A stretch of DNA of 64,000 nucleotides from RPQJ01 sp963706535 (GTDB taxonomy: Bacteria > Pseudomonadota > Gammaproteobacteria > Steroidobacterales > Steroidobacteraceae): assembly GCA_963706535.1 (NCBI GenBank), contig CAVPMU010000001.1, positions 19,488 to 83,487 of the forward strand. Reading direction: 5' to 3'. The position numbers and the translations under genes are program-made. The stretch's first letter is position 1; every line of letters starts with the position of its first letter. Positions 1 to 6,740 of this stretch are shown here, in pieces. Below the pieces are notes generated by a model, which did no database searches, was not told where the DNA came from, and saw only the letters and a list, made by a program, of their open reading frames with translations.

Positions 1-466
1 CGTACTTCCACTCCAGCGCGTCGCCGTAGCGATTCGGCAGGCGGTCGAGCACCGCGTGCACCAGGCGCTTCAGCTCCGCCCCGTCGGCGCGTCGCAGCGG
101 GTCGTCGCCCGCCGGCGCCTCGATCGACTCGAGCGCCGCGCGCACCTCCGCGCTGTCCTCGATCAGCACCACCTTCTCCGAGCGTCGCCGCTGCGAGCGC
201 ACGTGGTCCGCGATCTCGCGCCGGCAGATCTGGCAGAGCCAGGTGAACAGCGCTGCCTCGCCGCGGAAGTCGCCGAGCTTGCGCATCGCCTTGATCAGCG
301 TCGCCTGCACGACGTCCTTGGCCGTGTCCTCGTTGCGGTCGAGCCGCGGCAGCGCGAAGCGGTAGACGCGCGGGAAATAGGTCTCGAAGAACGCGACGAA
401 CGCGCGTTCCTCGCCCTCGAGCATCCGCTGCACCAGAACCTTGTCGTCGGTCACGTTTTCGTCCAT
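1..466 (-). CDS. ECF RNA polymerase sigma factor, C-terminus beyond window
   Basis: Read leftward from ATG at 466, about 155 residues are visible before the window ends. Region 2 is clear (DVVQATLIKAMRKLGDF, then FTWLCQICRREIADHVRS), and the start of region 4 (LVHAVLDRLPNRYGDALEWK) is reached at the edge. The family directs core RNA polymerase to a small regulon. It is divergent from the five-gene operon at 598-4794, and the two share a mirror-image promoter region at 479-541, so this factor probably transcribes both itself and that operon. Any anti-sigma gene would lie outside the window. The -10 element lies only 12 bases from the start codon, so the leader must be very short. Confidence 0.9.
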   Translation of the reverse strand, partial: MDENVTDDKVLVQRMLEGEERAFVAFFETYFPRVYRFALPRLDRNEDTAKDVVQATLIKAMRKLGDFRGEAALFTWLCQICRREIADHVRSQRRRSEKVVLIEDSAEVRAALESIEAPAGDDPLRRADGAELKRLVHAVLDRLPNRYGDALEWKY

Positions 467-478
467 TGCCTCGCGCAG

Positions 479-541
479 TTAGACGGGGAGCGCCCCGGAA
501 ATCAATCGCCGCGATTGATTCCGGCGCATGGCGCCGTCTAA
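479..541. promoter_or_regulatory. Mirror-image divergent ECF-type promoters
   Basis: Leftward: GCGATTGATT (complement of 500-509), 14 bases, CGTCTAA (complement of 479-485). Rightward: GCGATTGATT (511-520), 14 bases, CGTCTAA (535-541). The two upstream boxes abut around base 510, and element and spacing are identical in both directions. CGTC-type -10 boxes are typical of ECF promoters. Inference: both are read by the sigma factor encoded at 466 leftward, giving autoregulation plus control of the 598-4794 operon. The alternative is a dyad operator for a repressor. Confidence 0.7.
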
Positions 542-597
542 CCGACGAACCCGGGGCCCTCGTCCCGGTGGGGCCCCGCGGGCCGAAGGAGCGCAGC

Positions 598-1179
598 TTG
601 AGCCAGTCGTTTGCGGTCGCCCATGCCGATGCCCCGGAGCGCGGCGAACTCGAGGCTTTCGTAGCGGAGGCCTTCAGGCGCGGCCACGACGCGACGGTCG
701 CCAGCTTCATGCCGACGCTGCTGTCCCTGCGCGACGGCTCGGGCCGGTTGCGCAGCGTGGTCGGCCTGCGCGGCGCGACCGCGGCACCGCTGTACCTGGA
801 GCACTACCTGGAGCAGCCGGTCGAGGCCGCCATCGCCACGGCCACGGGCCGCGCCATCCGTCGCGAGCAGGTGGTCGAGGTCGGAAACCTCGCCGGATCG
901 AACTGCCGTGCGGCCGTACGCATGGTCGCGCTGCTGCCGTCCTACCTGCTGTCGCTCGAATACCGCTGGATCGTCTTCACCGCGACCGGCACGGTGCGCG
1001 GCATCCTGCAGGGACTCGGCGCGCCGCTGGTCGAGCTCGCGCGCGCCGACGGCACGCGGGTCGCCGACGGGCCGGACCGCTGGGGTCGCTACTACGACAC
1101 CGACCCGCGCGTGCTCGCGGGCTACCTGCCGCTCAGCCGGCGCATTCCCGGCTTTGGCAGGGCGACTCATGGGCGCTAG
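598..1179 (+). CDS. Thermostable hemolysin family protein (PF12261-like)
   Basis: 193 residues from a TTG start preceded by AAGGA at 586-590 (7-base spacing). An ATG at 466 would run through the divergent promoter and is rejected. Family hallmarks are present: YLEHYLEQPVEAAI, then EVGNLAGSNCRAAVRM, WIVFTAT and WGRYYDTDPRVLAGYLPLS. The family is named after a Vibrio haemolysin, but the E-V-G-N-L-A block followed by an arginine is reminiscent of GNAT/autoinducer-synthase acyltransferases, so a biosynthetic acyltransferase role is plausible (inference). There is no signal peptide. It is first in the operon and overlaps the adenylate-forming enzyme gene by 11 bases, implying translational coupling. 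Confidence 0.8.
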   Translation: MSQSFAVAHADAPERGELEAFVAEAFRRGHDATVASFMPTLLSLRDGSGRLRSVVGLRGATAAPLYLEHYLEQPVEAAIATATGRAIRREQVVEVGNLAGSNCRAAVRMVALLPSYLLSLEYRWIVFTATGTVRGILQGLGAPLVELARADGTRVADGPDRWGRYYDTDPRVLAGYLPLSRRIPGFGRATHGR

Positions 1180-2608
1180 CGCGCTGGACGACGGCGAGCA
1201 GTCGGTCACCGCCGACGAACTCACCGGGCTGGTCGAGGCGGAAGGTGAGTGGCTCGCGGCCAGCGGCGAGAGATTCGCGCTGCTGGCCGACAACGGTCTT
1301 GGCTGGGCCGTGGCGGACCTCGCGCTGCACGACCGTAAGCTGCCCTGCGTACCGCTGCCCGGCTACTTCACGGCCGGCCAGGCGATGCACGCGCTGGACG
1401 ACGCCGGCATCGACTGCCTGGTGACCGACGACCCGCAGCGCTGCCGCGAACTGCTCGAGGGATGGCGCACCGAAGGCGTCTCGGGACGGACCGGGCTCGC
1501 CATGTTCCGCCGGCAACTCGATGCCGCGACTCGCCGGCCGCTGCCGCGCGGCACCGCCAAGGTGACCTATACGTCGGGCAGCACCGGACGGCCGAAGGGC
1601 GTGTGCCTGGGCGCGTCGCAAATCGAAGCGGTCGCTCGCTCGCTCGCGGGTGCCACGTCGGCGCTCGGCATCGAGCGCCACCTCTGCCTGCTGCCGCTCG
1701 CCACCCTGCTCGAGAACATCGCGGGCATCCATGCGCCCCTGCTGGCCGGGGCGGCCTGCCTGCTGCCCTCCGCGCGAATGACGGGCATGAGCTACTCGGG
1801 CCCGGACGTGCCGCGCCTGCTGCGCTGCATCTCCACGTCCCGCCCCGGGAGCCTCGTGCTGGTGCCCGAGCTGCTGCGATTGCTGGTCGCCGCCGCCGAG
1901 CGCGGCTGGCGCGTCCCCGACTCGCTGAAGTTCGTCGCCGTGGGCGGCGCGGCAGTCGCCACCGACCTGCTCGAGCGCGCCGACTCGGTCGGGCTGCCGG
2001 TCTACGAGGGCTACGGACTGAGTGAATGTGCATCGGTGGTGTGCCTGAACACGCCGGACGCGCGCCGCATCGGCAGCGTGGGACGGCCCCTGCCGCATGC
2101 CAGCGTGCGTGTCGCCGACGACGGCCAGCTCATGGTGTCGGGCGTGACCCTGCACGGCTACCTCGGTGATGCGCCGCGCCACCCGGGCGAGGAATGGGCC
2201 ACGGGCGATCTCGGCGAGATCGACGCGGACGGCTACGTGTACGTGCGCGGACGGCTGCGCAACGTCTTCATTTCGAGTCTCGGTCGCAACGTCGCGCCGG
2301 AGTGGGTCGAGAGCGAGATCGCGCAGCAACCCGGCATCCGGCACGTGATGGTGCACGGGGAGGCACGACCCTTTGCAGTGGCGCTGGTGAGCGTCGTGAA
2401 CGGTTGCGACGACGAGGGCATCGACCGCGGCATCTCGGTCGCGAACCAGCGGCTGCCCGACTACGCGCGGGTGCGCCGCTGGGTGCGCGCGCCCGAGCCC
2501 TTTTCCTTCGAGAACGGCCTGCTGACGTCGAACGGCAGGCTGCGACGCGGCGACATCCTGCAGCGGCACCGCCCGCTGCTCGATGCGCTGTACGACGAAA
2601 CGACCTGA
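1169..2608 (+). CDS. AMP-binding (ANL superfamily) acyl/aryl-CoA synthetase-like enzyme
   Basis: 479 residues. The phosphate-binding loop TYTSGSTGRPKG (133-144), YEGYGLSE (279-286), TGD (345-347) and a small C-terminal domain mark the family, which activates carboxylic acids as acyl-adenylates. Near the C-terminus LLTSNGRLRR (451-460) occupies the place of the usual N-x-G-K motif, with arginine at 458 instead of the catalytic lysine. Adenylation or thioester formation may therefore be altered. It is shorter than most acyl-CoA synthetases (500-560 residues). Its start lies inside the upstream gene, and the oxidase follows 16 bases downstream, so it is expected to supply an activated acid to its neighbours. 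Confidence 0.9.
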   Translation: MGASALDDGEQSVTADELTGLVEAEGEWLAASGERFALLADNGLGWAVADLALHDRKLPCVPLPGYFTAGQAMHALDDAGIDCLVTDDPQRCRELLEGWRTEGVSGRTGLAMFRRQLDAATRRPLPRGTAKVTYTSGSTGRPKGVCLGASQIEAVARSLAGATSALGIERHLCLLPLATLLENIAGIHAPLLAGAACLLPSARMTGMSYSGPDVPRLLRCISTSRPGSLVLVPELLRLLVAAAERGWRVPDSLKFVAVGGAAVATDLLERADSVGLPVYEGYGLSECASVVCLNTPDARRIGSVGRPLPHASVRVADDGQLMVSGVTLHGYLGDAPRHPGEEWATGDLGEIDADGYVYVRGRLRNVFISSLGRNVAPEWVESEIAQQPGIRHVMVHGEARPFAVALVSVVNGCDDEGIDRGISVANQRLPDYARVRRWVRAPEPFSFENGLLTSNGRLRRGDILQRHRPLLDALYDETT

Positions 2609-2624
2609 TCCTTCAGCGAGGTGG

Positions 2625-3302
2625 ATGATGAAGTTCCACGAGCAACTGGCTCGCGCGACGGCGGCCGACCGCCAGTACCTGCTGGCCGCGCCGGTGATAG
2701 GGCGCTGCCTCGCTGGCGAGGTGACGCGCGAACTGTACGTCGCGTTCCTGACGCAGGCGTACCACCACGTGCGCCACACCGTGCCGCTCATGATGGCGGT
2801 CGGGGCACGGCTGCCCGATCGGCATCGCTGGCTGCAGGAAGCCGTGCTGCATTACCTCGACGAGGAGACCGGGCACGACGAGTGGATCCTGAACGACATC
2901 GCGAATGCGGGCGGCGACCGCGCCGCAGCCGCAGCGTCGCAGCCTGCGGTCGCGACGGAAGCGATGATCGCCTATGCCTACGACACGGTCATGCGCCGCA
3001 ATCCGCTCGGGTTCTTCGGCATGGTGCACGTGCTCGAGGGCACCAGCGTCGCGCTCGCGCTGCAGGCGGCGGACCGCATCCAGCAGGCGCTGGGACTGCC
3101 AGCGAAGGCGATGACCTACCTGCGCAGCCACGGCGAGCTCGACAAGGAGCACGTCAACCACCTCGCCGACATCCTCGAGCGCTTCGACGAGCCCGGGGAC
3201 CGCGAGGCGGTCATCCGCTGCGCACGCGGCATCTACTGGCTGTACGGCCAGATTTTCCGCGGGCTGGACGCCGCGCCAGTCGCGCAACGGAGGATCGCAT
3301 GA
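2625..3302 (+). CDS. TenA/UndA-like iron oxidase (haem-oxygenase-like diiron fold)
   Basis: 225 residues, all-helical. Candidate metal ligands: E81-x2-H84 (in DEETGHDEW), E138 (HVLEGT), and D173-x2-H176 with H169 and H179 nearby (SHGELDKEHVNH). This E..H / E / D..H pattern is that of haem-oxygenase-like diiron oxidases and oxygenases (UndA, SznF, CADD relatives), not of thiaminase TenA. Known members oxidise fatty acids or amino acids. Two adjacent ATGs (2625 and 2628) follow GCGAGG; 2628 has the better spacing. It overlaps the SDR gene by ATGA. The substrate is unknown, but the adjacent adenylating enzyme suggests an activated or free carboxylic acid. Confidence 0.85.
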   Translation: MMKFHEQLARATAADRQYLLAAPVIGRCLAGEVTRELYVAFLTQAYHHVRHTVPLMMAVGARLPDRHRWLQEAVLHYLDEETGHDEWILNDIANAGGDRAAAAASQPAVATEAMIAYAYDTVMRRNPLGFFGMVHVLEGTSVALALQAADRIQQALGLPAKAMTYLRSHGELDKEHVNHLADILERFDEPGDREAVIRCARGIYWLYGQIFRGLDAAPVAQRRIA

Positions 3303-4120
3303 AGCCCGCATCGATACGCGCGCTGGTGACGGGCGGGGCGGGCGGCATCGGCGGCGCGATCGCCGACGAACTGCTCGCGCGCGGCGGCGCGGCGCTGCTG
3401 GTCGACCGTGACGAGGCCGCGCTCGGGCGCGCGGCCGGGCGCCTCGCACGCCATGGCGATCGCGTCGGCACGCTGACGGCCGACCTGACCCGGCCCGCCG
3501 ACCGTGAGCGGCTGTGTGCCTCGGCCACGGCATGGCGGGGCGGCATCAACGTGCTGGTCAACAATGCCGGCATCAACCACTTCCACATGTTCAGCGACCA
3601 GCCGCCGGAGCAGCTCGACCTGGCGATCGCGATCAACCTGCAGGCGCCGATGCACCTGTGTCTCGCGCTGCTGCCGCACCTGCAGCGGCAGCCCGAGGCC
3701 TGCATCCTCAACACCGGCTCGGTGTTCGGGGCCATCGGGTACCCGGGCTATGCGGTGTACTCGGCCACCAAGTTCGCGGTGCGCGGGTTCACCGAGGCCC
3801 TGCGCCGCGAACTCTCGGACACCAGCGTCCGCGTGCGCTACCTGGCGCCGCGCGCGACCCGCACCAGCATCAACACGTCGGCCGTCGAGCGCATGAACGA
3901 CGAGCTCGGCGTGGCGATGGACCCGCCGGAGCTGGTCGCGAAGGCGGTGTGCGACATGCTGGCCGGCAACCGCGTCGAGGCGGTGATCGGCTGGCCAGAG
4001 AAGTTCTTCGCGCGCGTCAACGGCCTCCTGCCGCGTCTCGTCGACGGCGCGCTGCGCAAGCAGCTGCCCGTCATCCGGCGCTACGCCGGCGAGACGACCG
4101 TCGCCGCGACCAAACCCTGA
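3299..4120 (+). CDS. Short-chain dehydrogenase/reductase
   Basis: 273 residues. The Rossmann motif TGGAGGIGG (11-19), NNAG (in VLVNNAGINHF), a catalytic serine (NTGSVFG) and YSATK define a classical SDR using NAD(P)H. The C-terminal part (VIGWPEKFFARVNGLLPRLV) resembles the extension of fatty-acid-type SDRs that touch membranes. The ATG overlaps the stop of the oxidase gene (ATGA), so the two are made together. It probably reduces or oxidises a carbonyl or alcohol of the product made by the operon; the substrate is not readable. Confidence 0.9.
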   Translation: MKPASIRALVTGGAGGIGGAIADELLARGGAALLVDRDEAALGRAAGRLARHGDRVGTLTADLTRPADRERLCASATAWRGGINVLVNNAGINHFHMFSDQPPEQLDLAIAINLQAPMHLCLALLPHLQRQPEACILNTGSVFGAIGYPGYAVYSATKFAVRGFTEALRRELSDTSVRVRYLAPRATRTSINTSAVERMNDELGVAMDPPELVAKAVCDMLAGNRVEAVIGWPEKFFARVNGLLPRLVDGALRKQLPVIRRYAGETTVAATKP

Positions 4121-4134
4121 AGAGGAATCGAACC

Positions 4135-4794
4135 ATGAAGATGAAGCGCATCGTGCTCGTCCCCGCTGCCCTGCTCGCGATCGGCGCCGCCCAGGCCGCG
4201 ACCGCGGACCCGGCGTTCGACGCCCAGCTGCTGTCCATCCAGCAGGAATGGGCGAAAGTGAACTACGACACGCCCGAAGGCGAGCCGCGCGCGAAGGCGT
4301 TCGCGGCACTCGAGGAGCGCGCGGAGTCGTTCGTGAAGCAGCATCCCGGTCGTGCCGAGGCGCTGATCTGGGAAGGCATCGTCGAGAGCAGCTACGCAGG
4401 CGCCAAGGGCGGGCTCGGTGCGCTCGGGCTCGCGAAGGAGGCTCGCGGTAACCTCGAGGCGGCGCTCGAGATCGACCCGCGGGCGCTCGACGGCTCGGCC
4501 TACACCAGCCTCGGCACGCTCTATGCAAAGGTGCCCGGGTTCCCGGTCGGCTTCGGCGACGACGACAAGGCCCGCAAGCTGCTGCGCAAGGCGCTCGAGG
4601 TGAATCCGAACGGCATCGACCCGAACTACTTCTACGCCGAGTTCCTGTACGAGGAGGGCGAATACGCCGAGGCGCTCGAGTACCTCGACCGGGCGGCGAA
4701 GGCGCCGGCCCGGCCGGGACGCGAGCGGGCGGACCAGGGCCGTCGCGCCGAGATTGCGGCCCTCACGGCGAAGGTGAAGGCGAAGGCCAGCTGA
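4135..4794 (+). CDS. Exported TPR-like protein
   Basis: 219 residues with a clear signal peptide (cut after IGAAQA, about residue 21), so it acts in the periplasm. The body is alpha-helical with degenerate tetratricopeptide units (around AEALIWEGIVESS, ARGNLEAALEIDPRALDGSAY and ARKLLRKALEVNPN). The start follows GAGGA and lies 14 bases after the SDR stop, so it is the last gene of the ECF-linked operon. It may be a partner or scaffold in the envelope. Its 3' end overlaps that of the convergent truC by 32 bases. Confidence 0.8.
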   Translation: MKMKRIVLVPAALLAIGAAQAATADPAFDAQLLSIQQEWAKVNYDTPEGEPRAKAFAALEERAESFVKQHPGRAEALIWEGIVESSYAGAKGGLGALGLAKEARGNLEAALEIDPRALDGSAYTSLGTLYAKVPGFPVGFGDDDKARKLLRKALEVNPNGIDPNYFYAEFLYEEGEYAEALEYLDRAAKAPARPGRERADQGRRAEIAALTAKVKAKAS

Positions 4795-5515
4795 GCTGAC
4801 GCAGCACGGATGCGAAGTCGACGCCGGGGTGTGCCTCGACGGTGAGCGGTTCCCGCGTCACGGGATGCGTGAACTCGAGCCGCGTGCAGGCGAGCAGCAG
4901 GCGCTGCACGCCGAACAGCTCGGCGAACAGCCGGTTGTGCCGGCCCTTGCCGTAGGTCGAGTCGCCGATGATCGGATGCGAGACGTGCGCGAGGTGGCGA
5001 CGGATCTGGTGCCGGCGTCCCGATTCGGGCTCGAGATCGACGAGCGCGTAGCGACTGGTGGGATAGCGGTCCACGCGCTGCGGCAACTCGACCGTGGCCA
5101 GCGTACGGAAGCGCGTGACTGCGGGCTTCGGGTCGGGCGTCCCCTGCTGCGGGATGAGGGCGTCCTCCACGGCCGGGAGCGCATGGTCGATGACGCCTGA
5201 TTCCGCCGGCCAGCCGCGCACCACGGCGAGGTAGGTCTTCGCGACTCGCTGGTCCGCGAAGTCGCCGGCCAGGGTGCGCGCCGTGTCGCGGTCGAGCGCA
5301 AAGACCAGCGCACCCGAGGTGCCCTTGTCCAGCCGGTGCACGGGATGGACGCGCCGGCCGAGCTGGTTGCGCAGCAGCTGCACCGCGAACCGCCGCTCGT
5401 GGCGGTCGATGGGCGAACGGTGCACCAGCAGGCCAGAGGGCTTGTTCACCACGGCCAGGAACTCGTCCCGGAACAGGATCGGCAGGTTGCCATCGCTCGC
5501 CATGGCCATGAACAT
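4763..5515 (-). CDS. truC: tRNA pseudouridine synthase C
   Basis: About 250 residues. It matches E. coli TruC closely by memory: VNKPSGLLVHRSPID near the N-terminus, the catalytic-aspartate motif HRLDKGTSGAL, then YALVDLEPESGRRHQIRRHL and HPIIGDSTYGKGRHNR. TruC converts U65 of tRNA-Ile and tRNA-Asp to pseudouridine. Several ATGs are possible (5530, 5515, 5509, 5503); 5515 or 5503 best fits the family length. Only a few bases separate its start from the divergent hydrolase start at 5522, so the promoters must lie inside each other's coding sequence. Confidence 0.93.
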   Translation of the reverse strand: MFMAMASDGNLPILFRDEFLAVVNKPSGLLVHRSPIDRHERRFAVQLLRNQLGRRVHPVHRLDKGTSGALVFALDRDTARTLAGDFADQRVAKTYLAVVRGWPAESGVIDHALPAVEDALIPQQGTPDPKPAVTRFRTLATVELPQRVDRYPTSRYALVDLEPESGRRHQIRRHLAHVSHPIIGDSTYGKGRHNRLFAELFGVQRLLLACTRLEFTHPVTREPLTVEAHPGVDFASVLRQLSWPSPSPSP

Positions 5516-5521
5516 ACGCCG

Positions 5522-6397
5522 ATGGCGCAATCGCGGCAGCTCGCAGACTGGATCGACGGCGGCGAATCACGCCAGCTGTGCGGGCATCGCATCTTCGTGC
5601 GCAGCGCGGTCGCTCCCGGCAAACCGCCGCTGCTGCTGATCCACGGCTACCCGACCGCGAGCTACGACTGGTACCGCGCGTGGCCGCGCCTCGCCGAGCG
5701 ATACTCGCTCCTCGCGCTCGACCTGCTGGGCTTCGGCCTCTCCGCGAAGCCGCGCGATGCCGACTATCCCATCCACCTGCAGGCGGATATCTGCCAGGCA
5801 CTGCTCGAGGACGCGGGTATCGAGGTGCCGCACGTCCTGGCCCACGACTACGGCGACACGGTCGCGCAGGAACTGCTGGCCCGCGAGCGCGAGGGGCGCC
5901 TCCGGCTCGCGAGCGTGGTGTTCCTGAACGGCGGCCTGTTCCCCGAAGTGCACCGCCCGCGCCGGGTCCAGACCCTGCTGGCAAATCCGGTGCTCGGCCC
6001 CTTGCTGGCGCGCGTGATGAGCCAGTCGAAATTCGAGGCGACGATGCTCTCGATCTCGGGTGCGCAGCCGCCGACGCGCACGGAGCTCGCGGACCTGTGG
6101 TCGCTGGTCGAGCGCGAGGGCGGCAAGCTCGCGCTCGCGAAGTCGATCAGCTACATGGAGCAGCGGCGACGCCAGCGCGCGCGCTGGGTGGGTGCCCTCC
6201 TGGAATCGACCGTGCCGCGGCGCTACATCTGCGGCGCCGCGGACCCGATTTCCGGGGCGCATCTCGCCGCGCGCTATAGCGAACTCGTGCCCGACCCGGA
6301 CGTGGTGCTGCTCGATGCCGTGGGGCATTACCCGCAGCTCGAGGACCCCGAGCGCGTGGTGGATGAATACCTGGCGTTCCGCGCGCGGCTGCCCTAG
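5522..6397 (+). CDS. Alpha/beta hydrolase, MEST/haloalkane-dehalogenase-like
   Basis: 291 residues. Oxyanion motif LLIHGYPTASYDW; the nucleophile elbow reads AHDYGD, with aspartate where lipases have serine, as in haloalkane dehalogenases and epoxide hydrolases. The lid starts FLNGGLFPEVHRPRRVQ, as in the MEST/Peg1 branch. The catalytic histidine is in AVGHYPQLEDP. No signal peptide, so cytoplasmic. The substrate is unknown; the aspartate nucleophile argues for halide or epoxide hydrolysis, but MEST-type members have no firm activity assigned. Confidence 0.85.
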   Translation: MAQSRQLADWIDGGESRQLCGHRIFVRSAVAPGKPPLLLIHGYPTASYDWYRAWPRLAERYSLLALDLLGFGLSAKPRDADYPIHLQADICQALLEDAGIEVPHVLAHDYGDTVAQELLAREREGRLRLASVVFLNGGLFPEVHRPRRVQTLLANPVLGPLLARVMSQSKFEATMLSISGAQPPTRTELADLWSLVEREGGKLALAKSISYMEQRRRQRARWVGALLESTVPRRYICGAADPISGAHLAARYSELVPDPDVVLLDAVGHYPQLEDPERVVDEYLAFRARLP

Positions 6398-6690
6398 TCG
6401 AAGTCGCGCTCGCGGCGGCCGACGGAGCCCTTCCTGCGCCGCTCCGTGTTGACCCAGGGGTTGGCAAGCGTGCCGCGCTCGCCCGCGCGGCGGGGGCCCA
6501 CGCGCCGGTCGTCGAACTTGCGGAAGGTGCAGCGGCACTCCGCGGGCATGTCGCAGGTGGCGAGCGGCAGGCGCGGCGCGTCGGCCGAGAGCATGCGCTG
6601 GTCCTTCAGGGCCTTGGCTGCCGCGCAGGCGCGCACCCCGGCGATGACCGCGACGCAGTGATACTTGAGCCTTGGTTGTCCGCCAGCCAT
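6394..6690 (-). CDS. Conserved small cysteine-containing protein, unknown function
   Basis: 98 residues from ATG at 6690. It has an N-terminal Gly/Lys stretch, then AGVRACAAAKAL, a cysteine group (CDMPAECRCTF) and a very basic C-terminal third (DDRRVGPRRAGERGT, NTERRRKGSVGRRERD). Basic charge plus clustered cysteines could mean nucleic-acid or metal binding, but no family is recognised. It is convergent with the hydrolase (4-base overlap of stops). Confidence 0.6.
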   Translation of the reverse strand: MAGGQPRLKYHCVAVIAGVRACAAAKALKDQRMLSADAPRLPLATCDMPAECRCTFRKFDDRRVGPRRAGERGTLANPWVNTERRRKGSVGRRERDFD

Positions 6691-6740
6691 GGCAGTCTCC
6701 CCCCACCCCGGCACTAACGTACGCCGTTCCCGGGGTCGCA

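Noticed and set aside
466..597. Upstream ATG extension of the hemolysin-family gene
   Set aside because: It would read through the divergent promoter and the sigma start; family similarity begins after the TTG at 598, which has a good ribosome site.
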